DNA of 64,000 nt from Variovorax sp. YR216 (GCF_900107745.1 NZ_FNRO01000026.1:1-64000); one strand, 5' to 3'. Counted from the stretch's first letter, positions 33,117 to 42,406 are shown. Numbers and translations: made by a program. Notes: a model not told the origin generated them from the sequence alone.

Positions 33117-34744
33117 GGGGGTGATTTGTCGGTGACGGTGCCGACGACGACGCCTTCGCAAGATGCCAGCATCAGCGGCCCTTCGATGAATTCGCCGCGT
33201 GCAGGATCGGTCGATGCCAGCAAGACGGGCTGGCGCGGCATCAGCGCCGGCGATATCGGCGCCGGGGTGGCGCCGAAGTTCAAGAGCACGACCAGTCGTT
33301 GCCCTTCGACGTTGCGCGCATAGGCGAGCACCTCGCCGTCGGCTTCGAGCGCTTCGTAGTTCCCCCCGTTCAGCGCAGGCTGTGCGCGGCGCAATGCGAT
33401 GAGGCGCCGGTAGAGTGCCAGCATCGACCCCGCGTCGTGCGACTGTTCGTCCACGTTGCGCGTGCGCCAATCGTCCGCCAGGCGCAACCACGCAGCGCCG
33501 GTCGTGAAGCCGGCGTGGGGTGCGGTGCTCCACGGCATCGGTGTCCGCACCGGGTCACGACCAAGGCCCATTCCGGGCTTGTTCTTCTCGAACGGGTCCT
33601 GCACTTCATCGACCGGGACGGGGACGTCCGTCATGCCGATCTCGTCGCCATAGTAGAGCGTCGGCGTGCCGCGCAGCGTCAGCAGCAGCATGGCCGCAAG
33701 CCGCGCCATCTGCGGCCCGACGCGGCTCGCGATGCGGGACTTGTCGTGGTTTCCCAGCACCCAGTTCGGCGCGGCATCCGGAGGCAAGGCGGCTTCGTAG
33801 TCGCGCACCAGCCGGTCGATGCGCGCGGCCTGCCACTCGGTTTCGATGAGCTGGAAGTTGAAGGGCAACTGCACCCCTTCGAGCACGCCTTCGGCATTGA
33901 GGCCGTAGTAGGCGACGAGGCGCGGGAGCGGCAGGTAGAGCTCGCCGATCAGCACGCGTGACGAGCGCGCATCGCTGAACGCATCGACCACACGCCGCAT
34001 CTCGGCCACGATCTGTTGCACCTCCGGCAGGTCCGTGTTGTAGAGCATCAACCAGCGGTGAAACGGGTCCTGGCCGTCGATGAAGTCCGGGTTCGGCGGG
34101 TTGTCGCGGAACTGGGCGTCCTTGATGATTTGAGAGAGCACGTCGACGCGGAAACCGTCGACACCACGCCGAAGCCAGAAGCGCAGCACCTCGTACATCG
34201 CGGCCCGCACTTCGGGGTTGCGCCAGTTGAGGTCGGGCTGCTCCTTCAGGAACGAATGAGCGTAATACTGACCCGTGGTCGGATCGAAGGTCCAGGCCGG
34301 GCCGCCGAAGTTGCTGATCCAGTTGTTGGGCGGACCTCCGCCCCGCGCCGGGTCGCGCCACAGGTACCAGTCGCGCCGCGGGTCGGTGCGTGCGCTACGG
34401 CTCTGCACGAACCACGCATGCTGGTCGGACGTGTGGTTCGGTACGAAGTCCAGGATGACCTTGAGCCCCCGTGCATGGGCATCGCCTACCAAGGCATCGA
34501 AGCTGTCCAGTGTGCCGAAGCGTGGATCGATGTCGCAAAAATCGGCAATGTCGTAGCCGAAGTCCACCATCGGCGAGGGATAGATCGGCGAGATCCACAC
34601 GGCGTCGATGCCGAGCGAGACGAGATAGTCGAGCCGCGCGCGGATTCCATCGAGGTCGCCGATGCCATCGCCGTTGCTGTCCTGGAACGAACGCGGGTAG
34701 ATCTGATAGACGATTCCGTTCCTCCACCAGGTGTCGGCCGACAT
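33086..34744 (-). CDS. GH13 alpha-glucosidase (oligo-1,6-glucosidase type)
   Basis: A 552-residue cytoplasmic enzyme of the alpha-amylase family. It starts MSADTWWRNGIVYQIYPRSF with DSNGDGIGDLDG. The nucleophile is the Asp of GVDGFRVDVLSQI (about 200), the acid/base is the Glu of VLIGELYLPL (about 267) and the third acid is in VLGNHDKSR (about 333). This set matches the alpha-glucosidase/oligo-1,6-glucosidase subfamilies, which release glucose from short alpha-oligosaccharides. AAAGGA precedes the ATG. It converges on the CocE-like gene, overlapping its last 31 bases, and probably works with the GH15 enzyme on the same glucans. Confidence 0.93.
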   Translation of the reverse strand: MSADTWWRNGIVYQIYPRSFQDSNGDGIGDLDGIRARLDYLVSLGIDAVWISPIYPSPMVDFGYDIADFCDIDPRFGTLDSFDALVGDAHARGLKVILDFVPNHTSDQHAWFVQSRSARTDPRRDWYLWRDPARGGGPPNNWISNFGGPAWTFDPTTGQYYAHSFLKEQPDLNWRNPEVRAAMYEVLRFWLRRGVDGFRVDVLSQIIKDAQFRDNPPNPDFIDGQDPFHRWLMLYNTDLPEVQQIVAEMRRVVDAFSDARSSRVLIGELYLPLPRLVAYYGLNAEGVLEGVQLPFNFQLIETEWQAARIDRLVRDYEAALPPDAAPNWVLGNHDKSRIASRVGPQMARLAAMLLLTLRGTPTLYYGDEIGMTDVPVPVDEVQDPFEKNKPGMGLGRDPVRTPMPWSTAPHAGFTTGAAWLRLADDWRTRNVDEQSHDAGSMLALYRRLIALRRAQPALNGGNYEALEADGEVLAYARNVEGQRLVVLLNFGATPAPISPALMPRQPVLLASTDPARGEFIEGPLMLASCEGVVVGTVTDKSPPQALPVGIST

Positions 34745-34950
34745 TCCATTCCTTTCGCCGTCAGTATCGATCGCGCCCATTTTCTCCGGCGATACGGACC
34801 CGGTGCTCGTGCGCGCCGCCCGCATTCCCCCAGGCGACGGCGCACCAAACCGGCAACGCGTGCGCCAGAACAGCGCGCTGCGAGACGCCGCCGGCCCCTT
34901 CAGGGGGGCCGAACCCCCGCCGAACCCCGAAAAATCGGCCCATCAGGGCC

Positions 34951-34966
34951 GGGCACGGTTGTTGCT
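34951..34966 (+). promoter_or_regulatory. Sigma-54-type promoter upstream of nirB
   Basis: GGGCAC-GGTTG-TTGCT matches the -24/-12 consensus (TGGCAC-N5-TTGCA) with only the first base and the last differing, and has the required GG-N10-GC spacing. Transcription would begin near 34977, leaving a leader of about 190 bases before nirB. Nitrogen-assimilation operons are often NtrC/sigma-54 dependent, which supports it. No clear NtrC dyad was found nearby. Confidence 0.5.
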
Positions 34967-35001
34967 CCACAGCCTGCACTGTCCCGCCGCCACGCGGCCG
35001 C

Positions 35002-35073
35002 GGACTTTTGCAGTCCCTCCGCCAATGACGGCGTGAGTCGAGCGAACGACCGGTAACGACGCCACCCGTTCGC
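35002..35073 (+). promoter_or_regulatory. Structured nirB leader, possible ANTAR-type antitermination site
   Basis: The leader contains three hairpins: GGACT/AGTCC (35002-35016), CGCC/GGCG around a six-base loop AATGAC (35020-35033), and GCGAACG/CGTTCGC (35042-35073). The six-base loop has A at position 1 and G at position 4, as in the paired hexaloops bound by ANTAR proteins such as NasR and NasT in nitrate-assimilation leaders. Only one such loop is clear, and no T-rich terminator follows, so the assignment is tentative. Confidence 0.3.
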
Positions 35074-35166
35074 CTGTTCCAACCCAATTCGCATCCGTTC
35101 GCGCCGGGGGCCTCATTCCTGTGGTCCACATCCCGTCGCGTGGGCGGCCGCGTGCAGGAATCCGAC

Positions 35167-37677
35167 ATGAAAATCGCAGTGATTGGCCACGGCATGGTGG
35201 GCCACAAGTTTCTGGAGCAGCTTGAAGAGCTTGGCCTCCCCGGGGCGCAAGTCACCGTGCTGTGCGAGGAGCCTCGCCCGGCCTACGACCGGGTTCACCT
35301 GTCCGAGTTCTTCTCTGGCAAGACGGCCGAAGATCTCACGCTCGTCGAGTCCGGCTTCTTCGAGCGCACCGGCTTCACGCTGCGCCTTGCTGCACGCGCA
35401 GTGGCGGTCGAACGGCGCAACAACACCGTCACCACCGCCGACGGCGAGGTCATCGCCTACGACAAGCTGGTGCTGGCGACCGGCTCCAGCCCCTTCGTGC
35501 CGCCGGTGCCCGGCCGTGACCGGCCGAACTGCTTCGTCTACCGCACCATCGAGGACCTCGAAGCGATGAAGGTCTGCGGCGCACGGTCGAAGAGCGGCGT
35601 GGTCGTGGGCGGCGGCCTGCTGGGTCTCGAATGCGCGAAGGCCTTGCGCGACCTGGGCCTCGAAACCCATGTCGTCGAGTTCGCTCCGCGCCTGATGGCG
35701 GTGCAGGTCGACGAGGGCGGTGGCCGCGCGCTGCGCAACAGCATCGAGGAACTCGGCGTGCACGTGCACACCGGCCGCAACACGGTCGAGATCGTCGACG
35801 GCGCGACCGCGCGGCATCGCATGGTCTTTGCCGACGGCACGCATCTGGAGACGGACATGATCGTCTTCTCCGCTGGCATCCGCCCGCGCGACGAGCTCGC
35901 GCGCCAATGCGTGCTGGCGGTCGGCCCGCGCGGCGGCGTCGCGATCGACAGCCACTGCCGCACCAGCGACCGCGATGTGTACGCGATCGGCGAATGCGCG
36001 TCGTGGAACGATCAGACCTTCGGCCTCGTCGCCCCGGGCTACGACATGGCCCGCGTGGCCGCCCGGCACATCGCCGGCCAGGACGACGCCGCATTCACCG
36101 GCGCCGACATGAGCACCAAGCTCAAGCTGATGGGCGTGGATGTGGCGAGCATCGGCGACGCGCACGGCAGGACGCCGAAGTCCCGCGCCTACCAGTACGT
36201 CAACGAGCACAGGAACATCTACAAGAAGATCGTGGTCAGCGAAGACGGCAAGGAGCTGCTCGGCGCGGTGCTGGTCGGCGACGCGGCCGAATACGGCACG
36301 CTGCTGCAGATGGCGCTGAACGGCATCCAGCTCCCGGCCGATCCGGAATTCCTGATCCTGCCGTCGAGCGACGGCAAGGCCAAGCCCGGACTCGGCGTCG
36401 ACTCGCTGCCCGACAGCGCCCAGATCTGCTCGTGCAACAGCGTCACCAAGGGCCAGATCTGCGCAGCGGTCGGCGAAGGTGCATGCACCACCGCGGAGCT
36501 CAAGGCCTGCACCAAGGCCGGCGCCACCTGCGGCGGCTGTTTGCCGCTGGTCGGACAGGTCATGAAGGCGGAGATGGCCAGGCGCGGCCTGGCGGTCAAC
36601 AACCATCTGTGCGAGCACTTCCCCTATTCGCGCCAGGAGCTGTACCACCTGGTGCGCGTGGGCGAGATCCGCAGCTTCGACGACCTCCTGGCGAAGCACG
36701 GCAGGGGATTGGGCTGCGACATCTGCAAGCCCACGGCCGCGAGCATCTTTGCGTCGTGCTGGAACGAGTTCGTGCTCAAGAAGGACCTCGCCGGACTGCA
36801 GGACAGCAACGACTATTTCCTCGGCAACATCCAGAAGGACGGCACCTATTCCGTCGTGCCGCGCATGCCCGGCGGCGAGGTCACGCCGGAAGGCCTGATC
36901 GCGGTCGGCCAGGTGGCGAGGAAGTACGGCCTCTACACCAAGATCACCGGCGGCCAGCGCGTGGACCTGTTCGGCGCGCGCGTGGAGCAGCTGCCGCTGA
37001 TCTGGGAGGAACTGATCGCCGCCGGCTTCGAATCCGGCCATGCCTACGGCAAGTCGCTGCGCACGGTAAAGAGCTGCGTCGGGTCGACCTGGTGCCGCTA
37101 CGGCGTGGACGACAGCGTCGGCCTCGCGGTCGAGCTGGAGAACCGCTACAAGGGCCTGCGTGCGCCGCACAAGATCAAGTTCGGCGTCTCGGGCTGCACC
37201 CGCGAGTGCGCCGAGGCGCAGGGCAAGGACGTCGGGATCATCGCCACCGACAAGGGCTGGAACCTCTACGTCTGCGGCAACGGTGGCATGAAGCCGCGCC
37301 ACGCGGAACTGATCGCGTCCGATCTCGACAAGGCGGGCCTCATCCGGCTGATCGACCGCTTCCTGATGTTCTACGTGCGCACCGCCGACCGGCTGCAGCG
37401 CACCAGCACCTGGCGCGAGAACCTCGAGGGCGGCCTCGACTACCTCAAGGGCGTGCTGATCCAGGACACGCTGGGCCTCGGCGCCGAGCTCGAAGCGCAG
37501 ATGCAGCACGTGGTTGACACCTACCAGTGCGAATGGAAGACCGCAGTGAACGACCCGGTCACCCGCCAGCGCTTCCGCTCCTTCGTCAACAGCGAGAAGC
37601 CGGACGAGCACATCGTCTTCGTGCAGGAGCGTGGCCAGATCCGGCCCGCCCGCGCAGAGGAACGCGCCGTCGCCTGA
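35167..37677 (+). CDS. nirB: Assimilatory nitrite reductase, large subunit
   Basis: An 836-residue cytoplasmic enzyme that reduces nitrite to ammonium with NAD(P)H. The N-terminal 400 residues are an FAD pyridine-nucleotide oxidoreductase (KIAVIGHGMVGHKFL, FAD motif near 280 in DRDVYAIGECASW). A BFD-like [2Fe-2S] domain with CSCNSVTKGQICAAV and GATCGGC follows near 421-460. The C-terminal half is the sulfite/nitrite reductase fold, with siroheme and [4Fe-4S] cysteines in SCVGSTWCRYG and SGCTRECAEAQGKD. It is the first gene of nirB-nirD-FNT-kinase. The ATG follows AGGAA. Regulation is probably nitrogen-responsive through the upstream region. Confidence 0.96.
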   Translation: MKIAVIGHGMVGHKFLEQLEELGLPGAQVTVLCEEPRPAYDRVHLSEFFSGKTAEDLTLVESGFFERTGFTLRLAARAVAVERRNNTVTTADGEVIAYDKLVLATGSSPFVPPVPGRDRPNCFVYRTIEDLEAMKVCGARSKSGVVVGGGLLGLECAKALRDLGLETHVVEFAPRLMAVQVDEGGGRALRNSIEELGVHVHTGRNTVEIVDGATARHRMVFADGTHLETDMIVFSAGIRPRDELARQCVLAVGPRGGVAIDSHCRTSDRDVYAIGECASWNDQTFGLVAPGYDMARVAARHIAGQDDAAFTGADMSTKLKLMGVDVASIGDAHGRTPKSRAYQYVNEHRNIYKKIVVSEDGKELLGAVLVGDAAEYGTLLQMALNGIQLPADPEFLILPSSDGKAKPGLGVDSLPDSAQICSCNSVTKGQICAAVGEGACTTAELKACTKAGATCGGCLPLVGQVMKAEMARRGLAVNNHLCEHFPYSRQELYHLVRVGEIRSFDDLLAKHGRGLGCDICKPTAASIFASCWNEFVLKKDLAGLQDSNDYFLGNIQKDGTYSVVPRMPGGEVTPEGLIAVGQVARKYGLYTKITGGQRVDLFGARVEQLPLIWEELIAAGFESGHAYGKSLRTVKSCVGSTWCRYGVDDSVGLAVELENRYKGLRAPHKIKFGVSGCTRECAEAQGKDVGIIATDKGWNLYVCGNGGMKPRHAELIASDLDKAGLIRLIDRFLMFYVRTADRLQRTSTWRENLEGGLDYLKGVLIQDTLGLGAELEAQMQHVVDTYQCEWKTAVNDPVTRQRFRSFVNSEKPDEHIVFVQERGQIRPARAEERAVA

Positions 37678-37696
37678 ATCACCCCGAGGACATCAC

Positions 37697-38041
37697 ATGA
37701 CCACCGCCACTGAAACCCAATGGACCGCCGTGTGCGCCGCCGGCGACATCCTCCCCGACACCGGCGTGTGCGCCCTCGTTGACGGCGTACACGTCGCGAT
37801 CTTCCGCGTCGGCCAGCAGCAGGACTTCTACGCCATCGACAACGTCGACCCCAAGGCGGGCGCCAGCGTGCTCTCGCGCGGGCTGGTGGGCAGCATCGGC
37901 GAGCGCATCGTCGTCGCGTCGCCTCTCTACAAGAACCACTTCGACCTGCGCAGCGGCGAATGCATCGAGGCGCCCGAGCACTCGGTTCGGGCCCATGAGG
38001 TGCGCCTGCAGGAAGGCCGCGTGCTGGTCGCGCTCGCCTGA
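37697..38041 (+). CDS. nirD: Assimilatory nitrite reductase, small subunit
   Basis: A 114-residue Rieske-fold protein of the NirD type. It contains CALVDGVHVAIFRVG, FYAIDNVDPKAGASVLSRG and SPLYKNHFDLRSGECIEAPE. The cysteine and histidine pairs that hold the Rieske iron-sulfur cluster are missing, as is normal for NirD, so its role is structural. It starts 19 bases after nirB. Confidence 0.95.
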   Translation: MTTATETQWTAVCAAGDILPDTGVCALVDGVHVAIFRVGQQQDFYAIDNVDPKAGASVLSRGLVGSIGERIVVASPLYKNHFDLRSGECIEAPEHSVRAHEVRLQEGRVLVALA

Positions 38042-38092
38042 TTCACCCACCACTCGGACCTTCATTCCCTCTTCACGTCCTCAAGGAATCCC

Positions 38093-38905
38093 ATGGCCTA
38101 TCTCGCCCCTGCCGAATTCGTGACCAAGATGGTCGATGCCGGCGAATCCAAGCTGCTGATGTCCACGCGCGACACGCTGATCCGCTCTTACATGGCCGGT
38201 GCCATCCTGGCGCTGTCTGCGGCTTTCGCGGTGACCGTGACCGTGAACACGGGCAATGCGCTGGTCGGCGCGATGCTGTTTCCGGTCGGCTTCATCATGC
38301 TTTACCTGATGGGATTCGACCTCTTGACCGGCGTCTTCACGCTGGTGCCGCTGGCCGTGCTCGACAAGCGCCCCGGCGCGACATGGCGCGGCTGCTTTCG
38401 CAACTGGGGCCTGGTGTTTGCCGGCAACTTCGCCGGCGCGCTGACGGTGGCGGTGTTCATGGCGATCATCTTCACCTTCGGCTTCAGCCAGGCCCCCAAC
38501 GAGATCGGCGTGAAGATCGGCCACATCGGCGAGGGCCGCACGCTGGGTTATGCCGCGCACGGTGCTGCGGGCATGCTGACGCTGTTCATCCGCGGCGTGA
38601 TGTGCAACTGGATGGTGTCGAGCGGCGTGGTCGCCGCGATGATGTCCACCACGGTGTCCGGCAAGGCCATCGGCATGTGGATGCCGGTGATGGTCTTCTT
38701 CTACATGGGCTTCGAGCACTCCATCGTCAACATGTTCCTGTTCCCCAGCGGCCTGCTGCTGGGCGGCAAGTTCACGCTGATGGACTACCTGATCTGGAAC
38801 GAGATCCCGACCGTGCTCGGCAACCTGGTCGGCGGCCTGACCTTCGTCGGTGCGACGCTGTACGCGACGCACTACAAGACGGCGCCCAAGCGCGTCGTGA
38901 GCTGA
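38093..38905 (+). CDS. Formate/nitrite transporter family channel
   Basis: A 270-residue inner-membrane channel of the FNT family with six helices and inverted-repeat architecture. GFDLLTGVFTLVPLAVLDKR and the second-half MCNWMVSSGVV are the family signatures that line the pore. FNT members NirC and FocA move nitrite or formate. Position between nirBD and the kinase gene makes nitrite the likely substrate, and the protein would supply or release it for the reductase. CAAGGAA precedes the ATG. Confidence 0.93.
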   Translation: MAYLAPAEFVTKMVDAGESKLLMSTRDTLIRSYMAGAILALSAAFAVTVTVNTGNALVGAMLFPVGFIMLYLMGFDLLTGVFTLVPLAVLDKRPGATWRGCFRNWGLVFAGNFAGALTVAVFMAIIFTFGFSQAPNEIGVKIGHIGEGRTLGYAAHGAAGMLTLFIRGVMCNWMVSSGVVAAMMSTTVSGKAIGMWMPVMVFFYMGFEHSIVNMFLFPSGLLLGGKFTLMDYLIWNEIPTVLGNLVGGLTFVGATLYATHYKTAPKRVVS

Positions 38906-38912
38906 GCGCGGT

Positions 38913-40649
38913 TTGCGCAAGACGCTGCGCGTCACGCTCGGCCAGCACTCGCTGGCCGGAGCCGGTCCGGTCAACCAGGACTTCCACGGCGCGATGCTGC
39001 CGGAGGGATCGCTGCGCGCCTCGAAGGGCATCGCGGTTGCGCTGGCGGACGGCATCGGCTCCAGCCGCGTGAGCCAGATCGCCAGCGCAGCGGCGGTGCG
39101 CGGATTCCTCGACGATTACTACGCGACCTCCGAGGCATGGTCGTTGCGCCGGTCGGCGCAGCGGGTGCTGAACGCCACCAACTCGTGGCTGCACGCACAG
39201 AACATGCGCAGCCATGCACGCTTCGACAAGGACAGCGGCTACGTCTGCACCTTCAGCGCGCTGATCCTCAAGGGCCGCGACCTGCACATGCTGCATGTGG
39301 GCGACACGCGTATCCATCGCCTCCACCCGCACGCGTTGGAGCAGCTCACCGAGGACCATCGCGTGCACGTGTCCTCGGTGGAGTCGTATCTTGGCCGCGC
39401 ACTGGGCGCCGCGCCCAATGTCGAGATCGACTACCGCTGCTGGCAGGCGGAAGCCGGCGAGGTCTACCTCCTGGCCACCGACGGTGCGTATGCGCACATC
39501 GATGCGCCGGCGGTGCACGACGCACTTGCGCAGTGCGGCGACAACCTGGACGAAGCTGCGCGCATGCTCGCGGCGCTGGCCCGCACGAAAGGCGGCGAGG
39601 ACGACAGCACGGTGCAGCTTCTGCGCATCGACGAGCTCCCGACGGCGGATGCGGCGCAACTCCAGTTTCAGCGCGAGGGCCTCGCGATCGCGCCGCCCTT
39701 GCCGCATCGCGCGAGCTTCGAGGGCTTCAAGCTGGTGCGCGAACTGCACGTGAGCTCCCGGAGCCATGTGCACCTCGCGGTCGATGAAGCGACCGGCCAG
39801 CAGGTGGTGCTGAAGCTCCCGTCGGTCGACCTGCGCGAGAACCCGGACTACCTGGACCGCTTCGTTCTCGAAGAGTGGGTCGCGCGTCGCGTTGACAGCA
39901 TTCACGTGCTCAAGGCCAGCGCGATCGAGCGGCCGCGCAATCACCTGTACGTCGCCATGGAGTTCATCGACGGCCATACGCTGGCGCAATGGATGATCGA
40001 CCACCCCCGCCCCACGCTGGACAGCGTGCGCGGCATCGTCGAGCAGCTGGCCAGCGGCCTGCAGGCACTGCACGGCAGGGAAATGCTGCACCAGGACCTT
40101 CGGCCCGAGAACGTGATGATCGACCGCAGCGGCACTGTCAAGATCATCGACCTCGCGACGACCCATGTGGCGGGCCTCGCCGACGCTGCGAGCGGGAATC
40201 GCGCGATCGCCATAGAAGGGACATTGCAGTACACCGCGCCCGAGTACTTCGCCGGGCACGGCGGCAGCGCGCGGTCGGACCTGTTCTCGCTGGCGGTCAT
40301 CACCTACCGGATGCTCACCGCGCAGTTGCCCTATGGCCTGCATGTCCCGAGGGTCCGAACCCGCGCCGATGCCCTTCGGCTTCGATACGTGCCAGTGCGG
40401 CACCTGCGCCCCGACTTGCCCGAGTGGCTCGATGCGGTGTTGCAAAAGGCGCTGTACCCTGATCCGGCGAAGCGGCAGCAGGCGGTGTCCGAGTTCGTCT
40501 GCGACTTGCGCACGCCGGGGCAGGAGTTCCTGCGTCGCAGGGCGCCGCCGCTGATCGAGCGGGACCCCGTGCGCTTCTGGCAGTTCACGACGGTTGTTTG
40601 CGCGGCCGCCGCAGTGCTGATGCTGGGCCTGCGCATCGCCGGCCAATAG
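38913..40649 (+). CDS. PP2C phosphatase-Ser/Thr kinase fusion with C-terminal membrane anchor
   Basis: A 578-residue protein. Residues 1-240 are a PP2C phosphatase (GPVNQDFHGAM, VALADGIGSS, LLATDGAYAHIDAP, TKGGEDDSTVQL carry the metal-binding Asp residues). Residues 265-520 are a protein kinase: lysine in QQVVLKLPSVDL, catalytic loop MLHQDLRPENVMID (HQD for HRD) and metal site IIDLATTH (DLA for DFG). A single hydrophobic helix near the end (FWQFTTVVCAAAAVLMLGLR) anchors it in the membrane. The start is a TTG eight bases after the channel gene. Similar fusions accompany nitrate/nitrite genes in other proteobacteria; control of the transporter is inferred. Confidence 0.92.
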   Translation: MRKTLRVTLGQHSLAGAGPVNQDFHGAMLPEGSLRASKGIAVALADGIGSSRVSQIASAAAVRGFLDDYYATSEAWSLRRSAQRVLNATNSWLHAQNMRSHARFDKDSGYVCTFSALILKGRDLHMLHVGDTRIHRLHPHALEQLTEDHRVHVSSVESYLGRALGAAPNVEIDYRCWQAEAGEVYLLATDGAYAHIDAPAVHDALAQCGDNLDEAARMLAALARTKGGEDDSTVQLLRIDELPTADAAQLQFQREGLAIAPPLPHRASFEGFKLVRELHVSSRSHVHLAVDEATGQQVVLKLPSVDLRENPDYLDRFVLEEWVARRVDSIHVLKASAIERPRNHLYVAMEFIDGHTLAQWMIDHPRPTLDSVRGIVEQLASGLQALHGREMLHQDLRPENVMIDRSGTVKIIDLATTHVAGLADAASGNRAIAIEGTLQYTAPEYFAGHGGSARSDLFSLAVITYRMLTAQLPYGLHVPRVRTRADALRLRYVPVRHLRPDLPEWLDAVLQKALYPDPAKRQQAVSEFVCDLRTPGQEFLRRRAPPLIERDPVRFWQFTTVVCAAAAVLMLGLRIAGQ

Positions 40650-40668
40650 CCGGACCAACATGGACGGC

Positions 40669-42225
40669 TTAAACAATCTGGCGCTCTCGTCCCGTCCAAT
40701 AGGGTTTGCGCAAATCCTTCTTCAGAATCTTTCCAGTCGGGTTCCGGGGCAGCGCGGCAACGACATCGATGGACTTCGGGCACTTGAATGACGCCAGCCG
40801 CTCGCGGCAGTACGCAAGGACTTGATCGACGTCGATGGCGGTTCCAGGTGTCGCGACGACCACCGCCTTGGGCACCTCGCCCCATTTCTCGTCCGGCACG
40901 CCAATCACGGCGACGTCATCGATGGACGGATGCTCGGCGAGCACTCGTTCGATCTCGGCGGGATAGATGTTCTCGCCACCGCTGATGATCATGTCCTTGA
41001 TGCGATCGGTGACGTAGAGGTAGCCGTCGGCGTCCATGTGGCCGCCGTCCCCGGAGCGCAGCCAGCCGTCCGCCGTGAACACGGCCGCAGTGGCTTCCGG
41101 CTTTCCCCAATAGCCACCCATGCGTTGTTCGCTTCGGACCCAGATTTCCCCGGGCGCGCCGGTCGGAACGGGCTCGCCGGTGCCGGGCTCGCAGATCTTG
41201 ATTTCGACGCCGTGGATCGGCTTGCCCGCCGATACCAGCCGGTGGGCCACCGATGGATCGGCGTGGTCCGCCGCCCCGAGCACGCTGACCACGCCGCATT
41301 CCTCGGTCATTCCATAGACCTGCTGCATCACGCCGGGGAAAAGCGCGAGGGATGCACGCATCACCGGTAGCGGCATCGGCGAGGCCCCATAGGACAGCGT
41401 CTTCAAAGCCGAGTAGTCCCGGTCGGCCGCACCGGGCACCTTGTTGATCATGGCCATCAGCGCGGGCACCAGGAAGGTGTGAGTGATCTTCTCTGCTTCG
41501 AGCATCTCCAGCACCGCCGCCGGATCGGGCAGCCGCAGCATCGCGATCCGGGCCCCCTGGCTGATCGCTACCAGCGCGTAGCTGGTGCCGCCGACGTGAT
41601 ACAGCGGCATCGCCACCTGGACCCTTGCGTCGGGGCCCATGTCCTGGTCGACCGCGACATTGCGCGCATGCGCGAGCATTCCACGATGGGTGAGCATCGC
41701 CCCCTTCGGAAAGCCGGTCGTTCCAGAGGTGTACAGCTGCACGAAGCAGTCATCCGGGTGGGCAGGCCGGGCCTTGGCATCCGGCTCTTGTGCGGCAAGC
41801 CATGCTTCGTATTCGTCTTCCGGCCCGCCGATGCGGATCACTCGCTCGACCGTCGGCAGCTGATCGCGGATCTGTTCGATAGCGCCCGCGAACTCCGGTC
41901 CGACGAAAAGAAGACGAGCCTGCGCGTCGTTGATCACGTAGACCATCTCGGGTGGTGCAAGCCGGAAGTTGACCACGGCATTGGCGGTGCCGACTTGGGC
42001 GCAGGCCAGCGTCAGCTCCAGACACGATGGATGGTTGAAGTCGAGCACGGCGATCCGATCGCCAGGGCGCAGCCCTGCCGCCCGTTGGGCTGCTGCATTG
42101 CGTCGGACACGCGCGGCGAGTTCGGCCCACGTCCACTGCGACCCGCAGAAGGTGATTGCCACCTCATCGGATCGTTGTGCGTCCCAACTGGAAAGGACTG
42201 CGGTGAAGTCGGTCAGGGTAGACAT
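40669..42225 (-). CDS. Fatty-acyl-CoA ligase (class I adenylate-forming)
   Basis: A 518-residue enzyme that activates a carboxylic acid with ATP and joins it to CoA. The phosphate loop is LYTSGTTGFPKGAMLTH, the adenylate site QVYGMTEECGV, the hinge YVTDRIKDMIISGGENIYP and the C-terminal catalytic lysine PRNPTGKILKKDLRKP. It resembles medium/long-chain acyl-CoA synthetases. AGGAGG lies a few bases before the ATG. It stands alone, converging on the PP2C-kinase gene with 19 bases between stops, and the 180 bases upstream hold nothing I can name. The substrate is not determinable. Confidence 0.93.
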   Translation of the reverse strand: MSTLTDFTAVLSSWDAQRSDEVAITFCGSQWTWAELAARVRRNAAAQRAAGLRPGDRIAVLDFNHPSCLELTLACAQVGTANAVVNFRLAPPEMVYVINDAQARLLFVGPEFAGAIEQIRDQLPTVERVIRIGGPEDEYEAWLAAQEPDAKARPAHPDDCFVQLYTSGTTGFPKGAMLTHRGMLAHARNVAVDQDMGPDARVQVAMPLYHVGGTSYALVAISQGARIAMLRLPDPAAVLEMLEAEKITHTFLVPALMAMINKVPGAADRDYSALKTLSYGASPMPLPVMRASLALFPGVMQQVYGMTEECGVVSVLGAADHADPSVAHRLVSAGKPIHGVEIKICEPGTGEPVPTGAPGEIWVRSEQRMGGYWGKPEATAAVFTADGWLRSGDGGHMDADGYLYVTDRIKDMIISGGENIYPAEIERVLAEHPSIDDVAVIGVPDEKWGEVPKAVVVATPGTAIDVDQVLAYCRERLASFKCPKSIDVVAALPRNPTGKILKKDLRKPYWTGRERQIV

Positions 42226-42406
42226 AAACCTCCTCGTCATCCCGAGCCGCTTGTGAGCGGGATTGGGATCGCCATGGGCGTTCTTCAATCGAATGGATCC
42301 GGTGGGCGCCCATTGTCGGGGGCTCCAGATTGCTTTGGCAATCGGAAAGCAGCGAGCCGTCAGGTGCCGCTACAGGCAATGCGTTGGGTCAGGCCCAAGC
42401 GCGAGT

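Noticed and set aside
34839..34866. GGCGCAC/GTGCGCC inverted repeat upstream of the nirB promoter as an NtrC site
   Set aside because: The 28-base span does not match the 17-base NtrC dyad; GC-rich repeats of this size are expected by chance here.
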